From assembly GCA_964514235.1 (NCBI GenBank), contig CAZEPV010000008.1, forward strand, positions 19,074-83,073: a stretch of 64,000 nucleotides of DNA. The letters are read 5' to 3'. The number at the start of each line of letters is the position of its first letter. Positions within the stretch are counted from its first letter, which is position 1. Shown piece after piece: positions 52,221-61,308 of this stretch. The notes below the pieces were generated by a model that worked only from the letters and a program-made list of their open reading frames with translations, was not told the DNA's origin and did no database searches. Position numbers and translations under genes: made by a program. This DNA comes from JAAYRQ01 sp035647235. Lineage in GTDB: Bacteria; Bacillota; Syntrophomonadia; Syntrophomonadales; Syntrophomonadaceae.

Positions 52221-52726
52221 GTATAATCGACTTGGTATTTTTAGTCACAGCCGGGGTTACTATTTTTGCCTCATTAGGGGTAGTAATTTCCAAAAATATA
52301 GTGCATAGTGCGCTCTATCTGGTCCTTTCATTTTTGGGAGTAGCTACTATATATTTTCAACTAAGTGCTGCATTTCTAGGCCTAGTACAAATCATGATAT
52401 ATGCAGGGGCTATCTCGGTCTTAATTATCTTCGCCATCATGTTAGTTATCGGGGAAGATGTTAATCAGAGCAATCCCAGCACTAAAAAAGGCACCTTAAT
52501 TGGGGTAATAGCTGCAGGATTATTCACATTTTTAGTTTCCATATCTGTGGTTAGCAGTAATTGGACTAATTTAGTTAATAATGTTCTGGAAAACCCCGTA
52601 GGGGATTTGGCCCAAATGCTTATGGGTGATTATGTTATAGCTTTTGAGGTTGCAGCAATTTTATTATTAGTAGCCATAGTTGGGGCTATTATGATAGCGA
52701 AAGGAGCCGAGCAGGAAAATGATTAG
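52217..52726 (+). CDS. nuoJ: NADH-quinone oxidoreductase-type subunit J
   Basis: Membrane subunit of 169 residues with five helices. SALYLVLSFLGVATIYFQL and IYAGAISVLIIFAIMLV are the conserved helices, the latter containing the pi-bulge region. It overlaps nuoI by 4 bases (ATGA) and nuoK by 8. Confidence 0.95.
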   Translation: MSIIDLVFLVTAGVTIFASLGVVISKNIVHSALYLVLSFLGVATIYFQLSAAFLGLVQIMIYAGAISVLIIFAIMLVIGEDVNQSNPSTKKGTLIGVIAAGLFTFLVSISVVSSNWTNLVNNVLENPVGDLAQMLMGDYVIAFEVAAILLLVAIVGAIMIAKGAEQEND

Positions 52727-53027
52727 TTTTGAGCACTATTTATTATTATCTACCATTATTTTTGGCATCGGCTTATATGGAATTTTGGCTAGAAAAAATG
52801 CTGTAGCCGTTTTGATGTCATTAGAACTAATGTTAAATGCAGTAAATATTAATTTTATTGCTATTAATAAGTTTGTAATTACGGGTGGGGTCACTGGTCA
52901 GCTATTTGCTATATTCGTTATTGTAGTAGCTGCAGCTGAAGTGGCGGTCGGACTCGCCCTAATCATATCAATTTTTAGACAAAAGAAATCAGTTAACTTA
53001 AACGATTTCAATTTGTTGAAATGGTAA
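52719..53027 (+). CDS. nuoK: NADH-quinone oxidoreductase-type subunit K
   Basis: Membrane subunit of 102 residues with three helices. VLMSLELMLNAVNINF carries the conserved helix-2 glutamate and AAEVAVGLALIISIFR the helix-3 glutamate, both in the proton path. AAAGGAG in the nuoJ end serves ATG 52719. Confidence 0.96.
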   Translation: MISFEHYLLLSTIIFGIGLYGILARKNAVAVLMSLELMLNAVNINFIAINKFVITGGVTGQLFAIFVIVVAAAEVAVGLALIISIFRQKKSVNLNDFNLLKW

Positions 53028-53039
53028 GGGGGTAGTTTG

Positions 53040-54917
53040 ATGTTTGTTTGGAGTATTCAACATGCTTGGTTAATTGCCCTATTGCCATTTGTAGCTTTTG
53101 CCTTGATAGGACTGTTTTCACACAAATGGCCTAAAATATCAGCTTATTTGTCTATTGCAGCAATTTTTGTTTCCTTTCTTATGGCAACGATTATTGCGGG
53201 CGGGACATTTTTGGCAGGGGAAGCAATTAACTATGAAGTAGCAGTCAAATGGATTAATATGCCAGGCCTACAAGTAGATATGGGGATATTAATTGATGGT
53301 TTAACTGCAGTCATGCTAGTGGTGGTTACTTTAGTAGCCTTACTAGTACAAATATATTCTCTCGGTTATATGGATAAAGATCCTGGATTTGCTAGCTATT
53401 ACGCTTACCAGTCTATTTTTGCTGGTTCTATGTTGGGTTTAGTTTTGGCTAACAACTTCGGGCAGATTTTTGTCTTTTGGGAGTTAGTGGGCTTAGCTTC
53501 TTATTTGTTAATTGGATTTTGGTTTGGTCGAAATTCTGCTAGGGAAGCGGCCAAAAAGGCCTTTATTACTAATCGGGTCGGAGACTTCGGATTTTTACTC
53601 GGTATTTTATTTTTACAAATAATTTTCGGAACCCTAAATTTCACTGGTTTAGCGGGTGAAATTAGTAGTTATGCTAATACGGGGTTACTGATAGTTATAT
53701 CCTTATTACTATTAGCTGGCCCGATTGGGAAATCAGCACAGTTTCCCTTACATGTCTGGTTACCCGATGCTATGGAAGGGCCTACACCTGTAAGTGCTTT
53801 GATTCACGCAGCTACAATGGTGGCAGCTGGAGTTTATTTAATTGCTAGGGCCTTATTCATTTTCAGTGCTACACCCGAAGCTATGATTGTTATAGCTCTT
53901 GTAGGTGGATTTACTGCGCTTTTTGCGGCTACCATAGCTATTGTACAAAATGATATTAAGCGGATTTTAGCTTATTCTACTTTAAGCCAATTAGGTTATA
54001 TGGTTATGGCTATGGGTATAGGGGCTATGACTGCTGGGATCTTTCACTTAATGACCCATGCTTTCTTCAAAGCCCTACTTTTTCTAGGGGCAGGTGCGGT
54101 AATTTACGCCTTGCAGGATGAACAGGATATTTGGAAAATGGGAAATTTAAATAAAAGCATGCCCATTACGACTTGGACCTTTGTAATCGGAGCTTTAGCT
54201 TTAAGCGGAATTCCACCCTTATCAGGTTTTTGGAGTAAGGACGAAATCCTACTCGGTGCTTTTGCTGGTGGCTATACGGGTCTATATATTTTAGGTACAC
54301 TGGTAGCTTTTATAACTGCATTTTATATGTTCCGCCTTATATTCGTAGCTTTCTTCGGTAAGAACCAAGGCGGGGTTAAAGCGGTTGAGCCACCGAAAAC
54401 CATGACTTTACCCTTAATTATTTTAGCATTTATGGCTATAGTCGCTGGTTTTGTAGGTTCACCTCTGGCAAATTATCGTTTTGCTGACTTGGTGACTTAT
54501 GCAGGGGCTGTCCATTATGACCCTAGTCTACTAGTTATGGTTGTTTCATCATTAGTAGCTATTGCTGGTATCTGCCTAGCTTGGCTGATTTACCAAAAGC
54601 AAGCTATCAGTGCAGAGGAGATAAAAGGAAAGTTCAGTGGCTTATATAAGTTGCTCTACAACAAATATTATATTGATGAATTATACCACTGGTTAATCAA
54701 AGTATTTGTCGATGGTACAGCTAAAGTTCTATTCTGGATTGATATTTATATTGTCAACGGTTTTATCAATGGTTTAGCCTCCCTAGCAGGAAGCATGGGC
54801 AGGCTCCTTAGCTATACTGGGAATGGACAAGTACAGACTTATGCTCTTTATATGTTTGCAGGCATTATTATAATCCTAGCCGCTATATTATTTGGCGGTC
54901 TAGCGATATTGCTTTAA
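53040..54917 (+). CDS. nuoL: NADH-quinone oxidoreductase-type subunit L (antiporter-like)
   Basis: Antiporter-like subunit of 625 residues with about sixteen helices and the long lateral helix region near the end. FWELVGLASYLLIGFWF holds the key Glu, GKSAQFPLHVWLPDAMEGPT the conserved Lys and His-rich loop, and LAYSTLSQLGYMVMA the proton-channel helix. ATG 53040 (AAGGGGG upstream) is chosen over TTG 53037. It follows nuoK by 12 bases. Confidence 0.97.
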   Translation: MFVWSIQHAWLIALLPFVAFALIGLFSHKWPKISAYLSIAAIFVSFLMATIIAGGTFLAGEAINYEVAVKWINMPGLQVDMGILIDGLTAVMLVVVTLVALLVQIYSLGYMDKDPGFASYYAYQSIFAGSMLGLVLANNFGQIFVFWELVGLASYLLIGFWFGRNSAREAAKKAFITNRVGDFGFLLGILFLQIIFGTLNFTGLAGEISSYANTGLLIVISLLLLAGPIGKSAQFPLHVWLPDAMEGPTPVSALIHAATMVAAGVYLIARALFIFSATPEAMIVIALVGGFTALFAATIAIVQNDIKRILAYSTLSQLGYMVMAMGIGAMTAGIFHLMTHAFFKALLFLGAGAVIYALQDEQDIWKMGNLNKSMPITTWTFVIGALALSGIPPLSGFWSKDEILLGAFAGGYTGLYILGTLVAFITAFYMFRLIFVAFFGKNQGGVKAVEPPKTMTLPLIILAFMAIVAGFVGSPLANYRFADLVTYAGAVHYDPSLLVMVVSSLVAIAGICLAWLIYQKQAISAEEIKGKFSGLYKLLYNKYYIDELYHWLIKVFVDGTAKVLFWIDIYIVNGFINGLASLAGSMGRLLSYTGNGQVQTYALYMFAGIIIILAAILFGGLAILL

Positions 54918-54932
54918 GGGGGTGGCGATTGA

Positions 54933-56441
54933 GTGGCTAATTTTCCAATATTATCTATAACACTATTTACACCAGTAATTGCGGCTATAGTTATTATGCT
55001 AATACCCCGCAAAAATGAACAGCCTATTAGACTTGTAGCGGCTTTTGCTACTTTAGTAAGTCTTATCTTGTCAGTAGTCGTTTTTTTCGGATATGACCAA
55101 GGGCTGGGTGGGTTACAATTTATAGAAAGAATTATCTGGACCCCAGACTTAGGAGTTACTTATGCCCTAGGTGTTGATGGTATAAGTATCCCTATGCTTT
55201 TATTAACCGCTTTAATTGGCTTTAGTGCTGTTTTTGCATCTTGGCAAATTAAAGACAGGGTTAAGGAATTTTTCGTATTACTGTTAATTCTTTTAACTGG
55301 AGTCATGGGAACTTTTCTTACTACTGACCTTTTCATTTTCTTCCTATTTTACGAGGTAGTAGTTATCCCCATTTACTTGATGGTTATCATGTGGGGAAGT
55401 AGTAAAAGGGTTACCAAGGAATACGCAGGTATGAAGCTAACCATTTATCTATTAATCGGAAGTGCCTTTTTGCTGATCGGTATCATTATGTTGTTCATTC
55501 AATCTTATTTAGCTAATGGCACGCCGACCATGGATATATTTGCCCTAGCCCAGATAGGATTTTCTACCACTTTCCAGGTGATTGTCTTTGCTTTAATGGC
55601 CTTTGGATTCGGAACATTACTATCTATGTTCCCCTTCCATGCTTGGTCTCCAGATGGATATGCTGGTGCACCGACGGCTGTTAGTATGATACATGCTGGA
55701 GTATTGAAGAAAATCGGTGGCTATGGCCTAATCCGCATAGGTATTTATCTATTACCTGCTGGAGCCCAAATAATTGCCCCTATAATTGCTGTTTTAGCTA
55801 TAGGGAATATTATTTATGCAGCCTTTATTTGTTTGAGTCAGAAAGATTTAAAATATATTGTAGGTTATTCCAGTGTGAGCCATATGGGTTACGTCTTAAT
55901 CGGGGTAGCGGCTCTTAACTTAATAAGTATAAACGGGGCTATCATAATGATGTTTGCCCATGGGGTAATGTCAGCCTTGTTCTTTGCCTTAATCGGTAAC
56001 TTATATGAAAAAAGCCATACTAGAAATATAGATGAATTAGGTGGCCTAGCCCATCAAATGCCCAAATTAGCAACTGGCCTTATGATAGCTGGTTTAGCTT
56101 CACTGGGTTTACCGGGGCTAGTCAACTTTGTCGGTGAATTTACAATATTTATCGGTGCTTTCGGAACTTATAAAGTTTTAACTATACTGGCGGTATCAGG
56201 GATTATATTTACTGCAGTTTATATACTAAGGACCCTAGGTAGCGTATTGTTCGGCCCGAGGCGTGAAGAATGGGATCACCTGCAAGACTTAAAAGGCGTA
56301 GAAATGATACCTCTATTGGTTCTAGGTGGAGTTATTATTCTAGGTGGTATCTTACCATTCGGCCTAATTGATTTAATTAATAGTGGAGTAGGATCCTTAA
56401 TAGCACAGATAGGTACTATTCAGATTGGAGGGATTTTCTAA
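54933..56441 (+). CDS. nuoM: NADH-quinone oxidoreductase-type subunit M (antiporter-like)
   Basis: Antiporter-like subunit of 502 residues. FLFYEVVVIPIYLMVIMWG carries the conserved Glu, and MFPFHAWSPDGYAGAPTAVS and VGYSSVSHMGYVLIG the other family motifs. GTG start with GGGGGTGG 7 bases upstream. Its stop overlaps the nuoN ATG by one base. Confidence 0.97.
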   Translation: MANFPILSITLFTPVIAAIVIMLIPRKNEQPIRLVAAFATLVSLILSVVVFFGYDQGLGGLQFIERIIWTPDLGVTYALGVDGISIPMLLLTALIGFSAVFASWQIKDRVKEFFVLLLILLTGVMGTFLTTDLFIFFLFYEVVVIPIYLMVIMWGSSKRVTKEYAGMKLTIYLLIGSAFLLIGIIMLFIQSYLANGTPTMDIFALAQIGFSTTFQVIVFALMAFGFGTLLSMFPFHAWSPDGYAGAPTAVSMIHAGVLKKIGGYGLIRIGIYLLPAGAQIIAPIIAVLAIGNIIYAAFICLSQKDLKYIVGYSSVSHMGYVLIGVAALNLISINGAIIMMFAHGVMSALFFALIGNLYEKSHTRNIDELGGLAHQMPKLATGLMIAGLASLGLPGLVNFVGEFTIFIGAFGTYKVLTILAVSGIIFTAVYILRTLGSVLFGPRREEWDHLQDLKGVEMIPLLVLGGVIILGGILPFGLIDLINSGVGSLIAQIGTIQIGGIF

Positions 56442-57853
56442 TGGATATTACTCTCTTATCAACTGAAATTCTTATAGCTGTGCTAGGGTTAATGGCACTT
56501 GTTTTAGGTCTAGCCTTGCCTCAGAAGGGCAAAGGCCTAGTAGGTGGTTTTACCGTAGTGGGCTTAGTAATCATTTTAATAAATGCTATCTATTCTTTTG
56601 GTATAGAAGCCCAGCTATTCAATGGAGTATATGCTATTGATACTTTTGGCAGCTTTTTTAAGGTATTATTTATAATTGCAGCTATCCTTGTTATCTTAAG
56701 TGCTAAAGATTATACTGACAATTTTGCTAATCGTAGGGCTGAATTCTACAGTTTTATGATATTTGCCTTGCTGGGCATGGTTATAATGGCTTGTGCTAAT
56801 GAGTTAATTACCCTTTATATAGGGTTAGAATTGATGGCAGTCAGCTTTTATATTTTAACTGCTTATTTGCTCAGTGATGAGTTATCAGCAGAAGCAGGAC
56901 TAAAATATTTAATCTTAGGGGCTATATCATCGGCCATACTATTATTCGGTATGAGCTTGGTTTATGCTATTTCAGGTACGACGGTTATCAGTGAAATTGC
57001 AGCTAATCTAGTACTAGAACCAGTATTAGTTGCTGGTGTGGTTCTGCTCATTGCTGGCTTTGCTTTCAAGATTTCTCTGATTCCCTTTCATATGTGGGCA
57101 CCTGATATTTACCAAGGAGCCCCCACCCCAGTTACAGCTTTCCTAGCCGTAGCTTCCAAAGCCGCTGCTTTCGCCGCTTTGTTAAGGGTGTTTGTCATCG
57201 GGCTTCCCATGGCAAGCTTTGATTGGAACTTTATATTAGCCATCCTGGCTGCCATAACTATGATTGCAGGTAACCTGATGGCATTAAGGCAAAGCAATGT
57301 CAAAAGACTCTTGGCTTATTCGAGTATTGCCCAAGCTGGTTATATATTAGTCGGGCTTATAGCCTTTAATGTCTATGGCTTAAAAGGGGTATTATTCTAT
57401 TCCATGCTTTATGTCTTTTCTAATATAGGTGCCTTTGCTGTTGCGACTTCAGTCGAAGTAGTAGAAGGAAGTACGGATATAAAAGCATTTAGCAGTCTAG
57501 GCAAACGTTCGCCATTTATGGCCGCAATTATGACCGTTTGTCTTTTATCCCTAGCTGGCATACCTCCATTGGCAGGCTTTGTAGGTAAATTCTACTTGTT
57601 TGCTGGGGTCATAGAAGCTGGATACTTGTGGTTAGCCTTTATCGGACTAATAATGAGTATGATATCGGTTTACTACTATTTAAATGTAGCCAAAGCCATG
57701 TATATCGGGGACAGGGCTGATATTAGTCCCATAACCCCTAGCTTTTCAGCTAAAGTAGCCCTGTGGACTTGTTTGGCTGGGACTATATTAATCGGGGTTT
57801 ATCCAGCCCCATTGACTAACTTTGTCCAGACAGCAGTCAGCATATTTATGTAA
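56441..57853 (+). CDS. nuoN: NADH-quinone oxidoreductase-type subunit N (antiporter-like)
   Basis: Antiporter-like subunit of 470 residues, last gene of the complex I operon. LYIGLELMAVSFYILTAYL, ISLIPFHMWAPDIYQGAPTP and LLAYSSIAQAGYILVG are the conserved helices. No nuoE, nuoF or nuoG gene follows before the terminator, so the operon encodes an 11-subunit complex. Confidence 0.97.
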   Translation: MDITLLSTEILIAVLGLMALVLGLALPQKGKGLVGGFTVVGLVIILINAIYSFGIEAQLFNGVYAIDTFGSFFKVLFIIAAILVILSAKDYTDNFANRRAEFYSFMIFALLGMVIMACANELITLYIGLELMAVSFYILTAYLLSDELSAEAGLKYLILGAISSAILLFGMSLVYAISGTTVISEIAANLVLEPVLVAGVVLLIAGFAFKISLIPFHMWAPDIYQGAPTPVTAFLAVASKAAAFAALLRVFVIGLPMASFDWNFILAILAAITMIAGNLMALRQSNVKRLLAYSSIAQAGYILVGLIAFNVYGLKGVLFYSMLYVFSNIGAFAVATSVEVVEGSTDIKAFSSLGKRSPFMAAIMTVCLLSLAGIPPLAGFVGKFYLFAGVIEAGYLWLAFIGLIMSMISVYYYLNVAKAMYIGDRADISPITPSFSAKVALWTCLAGTILIGVYPAPLTNFVQTAVSIFM

Positions 57854-57886
57854 TTAATTAGAAAGATTATTAATATTATAACTTTT

Positions 57887-57924
57887 AAAGCGGTAGGGTT
57901 TCATAAGCCCTTCCGCTTTTTTAC
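57887..57924 (+). terminator. Rho-independent terminator after the nuo operon
   Basis: AAAGCGG..GGG (57888-57898) pairs with CCC..CCGCTTT (57908-57919) with a small internal mismatch, followed by TTTT. Confidence 0.8.
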
Positions 57925-57939
57925 AATATATTAAGAATG

Positions 57940-58047
57940 GTTGCTATTTACCACATTATGTCAACTTATGGGCGCGGAGCCTTCGTTAACTGCTTAGTGA
58001 CGCAGTTAAATAATCTATCTTTTAGACTGCTTAAAAGCGGTTTTTTT
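57940..58047 (+). other. Structured intergenic segment, possible small RNA or operator
   Basis: Between the nuo terminator and the next promoter lie a perfect 8-bp inverted repeat TTAACTGC/GCAGTTAA (57986-57993 and 58002-58009), a short GGC/GCC hairpin near 57971, and a terminator-like hairpin ACTGCTT/AAGCGGT (58026-58041) followed by seven T. The last ends one base before the promoter of the toxin-antitoxin pair. No known RNA family was recognised. Confidence 0.35.
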
Positions 58048-58048
58048 G

Positions 58049-58077
58049 TAGACATTCTAAAACATAGCAAATATAAT
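58049..58077 (+). promoter_or_regulatory. Sigma-A-type promoter for the AbrB-PIN pair
   Basis: TAGACA (58049-58054) and a perfect TATAAT (58072-58077) with a 17-base spacer, 42 bases before the AbrB-type start. Confidence 0.75.
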
Positions 58078-58118
58078 AAAATAAAGAATACTTGATATTT
58101 CAAGAAAGGGGGATTTTT

Positions 58119-58376
58119 ATGAATTTAGCTAAAATATCTGCTAATGGACAAATTACCGTTCCAGTTGAAATCCGCAGACTCCTTAATCTGAAATCTGGAG
58201 ATAAGGTTTTATTTATACAGAAACCAACTGGTGAGATTGTAATAAACAATGCATCTACAGAGGCCATATATAAAGCACAAAGAGCCTTTACTGGTGTAGC
58301 TGAAGCAATGGGCGTCACCAATGAGGAAGATGTGCAAGAATTAGTTAATGAGATTAGGTACGGAAAAGAGAAATAA
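58119..58376 (+). CDS. AbrB/MazE-type (SpoVT-AbrB) antitoxin
   Basis: Protein of 85 residues with an N-terminal swapped-hairpin DNA-binding domain: AKISANGQITVPVEIRRLLN, then LKSGDKVLFIQKPTGEIVI. The C-terminal half (about 48-85) would bind the toxin. ATG 58119 follows AAAGGGGG. The PIN gene begins 4 bases after its stop, the usual antitoxin-toxin order. Confidence 0.92.
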   Translation: MNLAKISANGQITVPVEIRRLLNLKSGDKVLFIQKPTGEIVINNASTEAIYKAQRAFTGVAEAMGVTNEEDVQELVNEIRYGKEK

Positions 58377-58379
58377 TAC

Positions 58380-58778
58380 ATGAGGATTTTAATAGATACT
58401 AATATATTATTTTCCGCAATTTTATTTCCAAGCTCAAAACTGGCTAAGGTGGTACTATATATTACTACCTACCATAAGGTAGTTTTGTGCGACCAAAATA
58501 TTTTTGAATTAAGGGAAGTTTTAAAAAGAAAACATCCCGATAAACTACCAGATGCTGAAGTATTTATAGCTGAGCTTTCTTATGAGTTAATCCCAGCTGC
58601 TTATCATACCAAGAAACTTATAAGGGATGCTAAGGACCAACCGATATTAAATGCTGCCATTATTGCGGAGGTGGATATAATTTTAACTGGTGACAAGGAT
58701 TTCCTTTGTCTCGAAATGGAATATCCTAGGTGTGTCAGCATTGCAGATTTTATTAAAATTGAAAATATAGTACTGTGA
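58380..58778 (+). CDS. PIN-domain toxin (putative endoribonuclease)
   Basis: PIN-domain protein of 132 residues with the acidic metal-binding residues: Asp6 in LIDTNILFSAIL, a Glu in FELREVLK, and aspartates in RDAKDQPILNAAI and LTGDKDFL. VapC-like and COG1569-type toxins cut RNA; the target here is unknown. It forms a two-gene operon with the AbrB-type antitoxin and is closed by a terminator. Confidence 0.92.
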   Translation: MRILIDTNILFSAILFPSSKLAKVVLYITTYHKVVLCDQNIFELREVLKRKHPDKLPDAEVFIAELSYELIPAAYHTKKLIRDAKDQPILNAAIIAEVDIILTGDKDFLCLEMEYPRCVSIADFIKIENIVL

Positions 58779-58797
58779 TAGCGGAATAAATTCATAA

Positions 58798-58843
58798 ACC
58801 CTGCATAGAACGAGACTAAAGCTCTTTTGCAGGGTCTTTTTTT
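58798..58843 (+). terminator. Rho-independent terminator after the PIN gene
   Basis: ACCCTGCA (58798-58805) pairs with TGCAGGGT (58828-58835), followed by CTTTTTTT. The 22-base loop contains a further GAG/CTC pairing. Confidence 0.85.
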
Positions 58844-58987
58844 GACAAAAGGGCTTAATTAACTGTAAAGGATATGAGTATGGATGTTTTCCCTAAAGTC
58901 TAAAGATATTTAATTAGTATTTTTATTAATAGATAATACAATAATGGCAATAATAGCTATATAACATATTAGGGAGGCCAAATCATA

Positions 58988-61099
58988 GTGATTTTTGCAT
59001 TTCGTCCTTTGGAGGGTGGCTATGATATTCCCATGCGGGTCGTAGCAGCTAATATTCCATATGATTGGTTAATTTATATTTTCATGTTTATCCCTATTGG
59101 CCTTTTTATTTATGGGGCTTATTTGAGGATTAGGGTGTGGACTGTAGCCAAGGGTCATGCACCGCGAAATGATAAGATTACGGATCGAATAATATCTTTT
59201 GTAAAATATACATTTGGGCATATTCGGGTTATTAGACGGCCCCTAGCGGGATGGAACCACTTTTTCCTTTTTTGGGGTTTTGTCTTACTTTTTATTGCAA
59301 CTATTGCCTTTGCTTCCTGGGATAAGATTGGCTTTCCTCCCCTTACAGGAGCATTTTATGTGTATTTTTCTAGTATTATAGATATATTCGGCTTTCTAGC
59401 TATTATCGGGGTTACTGTTCTGGCTATTATTAGATATATTGCGAAACCCGATCGCCTTAATGACACTAAGCCTTTGGATGGTTGGATACTACTTCTAATT
59501 TGGGCTATTTTAGTAACTGGTTATGTCTTGGAAGGTATGCGTATAGCGGGGCAAATACAGCTCTCCACATCTATGGCCCAGATTGCCTATGAACAAAAGG
59601 CATCCCCAGTAGGTTGGGTTTTCGCTATGCCTTTTGTTAATGCTAAGTTGACTAATGTTTTACTTGGGCATAGGATATTGTGGTGGTTCCACATGGTTAT
59701 ATCTTTCATATTCATAGCTATAATTCCTTATACGAAACTATGGCATATCTTCACTAGTATGATTAGGTATTTTACCCGTACCTTTAACCAAGGTGCAGTA
59801 CGTTTAATAGAAAATATCGAAGAAGCAGAAACCTATGGGGTAGAAGCTATTGAGGAATTTGCTTGGCATGATTTGCTGGACTTGGATGCTTGTATTCGTT
59901 GTGGCAGGTGCCAAGATGCATGTCCAGCCTATAATACGGGCAAAGCCCTTAACCCCAAAGTCACATTAATTCAGGCCATGAAAAAGCATATGGATGAAAG
60001 GGTGCCTTACCTATTAAAGCAAAACCCCGATGATGCTGAGGCTGCTTTATCCATGACTACAGATGGGGAGGTAAAATCACCCTTAGAGACCCATCTCATT
60101 TATGATGTGGTCACTCCCGAAGTATTGTGGGATTGTACAAATTGTGGGGGTTGTGTGGAACATTGTCCTATGTATATTGAACATATCAATAAAATCATTG
60201 ATATGCGTAGAAACTTAGTCATGTGGCAGGGTGATATGCCAACCGAAGCTCAAAGTGCCTTGACTAATTTGGAAAGGAATTACAATCCTTGGGGTGTTGG
60301 ATGGGCGAATCGGGCTGATTGGTTAAGCGAAAGGAATATAAGGGATAAGGTTAATCTATTGTCTGAAGATGAGGATGAATTTGAATACCTACTATTCGGG
60401 GGTTGTGCGGTAAGTTTTGATGATAGGTATAAAAAGGTCGGGGAAGCCTTAGTTAATTTGTTGCATGATGCGGGGGTTAAATTTGCTTATTTGGGTACTG
60501 AAGAAGTATGCTGTGGTGATCCACCTCGCCGCCTAGGTAATGAATATCTATACCAAACCCTAGCCCAGCAAAACATTGATACATTTAACAAATACAAGGT
60601 AAAAAAAATTATCACCATATGTCCTCACGGCTATAATACGCTCAAGAATGAATATCCCCAGATGGATGGCAATTTTGAAGTATACCATTATACACAAGTA
60701 TTGGCTGAATTAGTAGCGGAAGGAAGAATTAAACCCAATAAAGAACTGGCTCGGGTAAGCTACCACGATTCTTGTTTCCTAGGTCGGCACAATAATGTAT
60801 ATATGCCCCCTCGGGAAGTAATTAAGGCAGCGGGTGGGCAAATAAATGAAGTAGAAAAATCTAAGGAATATGGATTTTGCTGTGGAGCTGGCGGAGGCAG
60901 GATGTGGCTTGAGGAATATGCGGTTCCCGGCTTTAAAAGGATTAATGAAACCAGGACCAATCAACTTCTAGTTACCGAACCGGAATATATTATAACTAAC
61001 TGTCCTTATTGCTTAACCATGTTAGATGATGGGGTTAAAGATAGTGGCAGGGAAGATGTAAAAGTAGTAGATGTAGCTGAATTTCTATACAAACATTAA
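58988..61099 (+). CDS. Membrane-bound FeS oxidoreductase, EtfAB:menaquinone oxidoreductase (EMO) type
   Basis: Protein of 703 residues starting at GTG. The N-terminal ~285 residues form a NarI-like membrane domain of about six helices with histidines suited to haem b (GHIRVIRR, GHRILWWFHMVIS). Two 4Fe-4S motifs follow: CIRCGRCQDACP near 300 and CTNCGGCVEHCP near 383. Two HdrB/D-type CCG domains follow (EVCCGDPPRR and FCCGAGGGRMW). This architecture matches proteins that pass Etf electrons from acyl-CoA dehydrogenase to menaquinone in Syntrophomonas. etfAB are not adjacent. AGGGAGG precedes the start. Monocistronic, closed by a terminator. Confidence 0.9.
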   Translation: MIFAFRPLEGGYDIPMRVVAANIPYDWLIYIFMFIPIGLFIYGAYLRIRVWTVAKGHAPRNDKITDRIISFVKYTFGHIRVIRRPLAGWNHFFLFWGFVLLFIATIAFASWDKIGFPPLTGAFYVYFSSIIDIFGFLAIIGVTVLAIIRYIAKPDRLNDTKPLDGWILLLIWAILVTGYVLEGMRIAGQIQLSTSMAQIAYEQKASPVGWVFAMPFVNAKLTNVLLGHRILWWFHMVISFIFIAIIPYTKLWHIFTSMIRYFTRTFNQGAVRLIENIEEAETYGVEAIEEFAWHDLLDLDACIRCGRCQDACPAYNTGKALNPKVTLIQAMKKHMDERVPYLLKQNPDDAEAALSMTTDGEVKSPLETHLIYDVVTPEVLWDCTNCGGCVEHCPMYIEHINKIIDMRRNLVMWQGDMPTEAQSALTNLERNYNPWGVGWANRADWLSERNIRDKVNLLSEDEDEFEYLLFGGCAVSFDDRYKKVGEALVNLLHDAGVKFAYLGTEEVCCGDPPRRLGNEYLYQTLAQQNIDTFNKYKVKKIITICPHGYNTLKNEYPQMDGNFEVYHYTQVLAELVAEGRIKPNKELARVSYHDSCFLGRHNNVYMPPREVIKAAGGQINEVEKSKEYGFCCGAGGGRMWLEEYAVPGFKRINETRTNQLLVTEPEYIITNCPYCLTMLDDGVKDSGREDVKVVDVAEFLYKH

Positions 61100-61148
61100 G
61101 GTTATCCCCTGATAATCCATTTAAAAAGGCTCAGAAATGAAGTTAAAG

Positions 61149-61184
61149 ACAAGCCTAGGATATTTTTCCTAGGCTTGTTTCATT
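61149..61184 (+). terminator. Rho-independent terminator after the EMO-like gene
   Basis: CAAGCCTAGGA (61150-61160) and TCCTAGGCTTG (61167-61177) form a perfect 11-bp stem with a 6-base loop, followed by TTTCATTT. Confidence 0.9.
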
Positions 61185-61308
61185 TGTTCTGGGTTAATAG
61201 TAAAAAATATATATACTAGATCATACATTTACCTAGACAGAAACACAATAAAATAGTTAAAATGGTATTTGGAGGTAGGGCGATAGCTCTTATAAGGATG
61301 GTGTCCTA

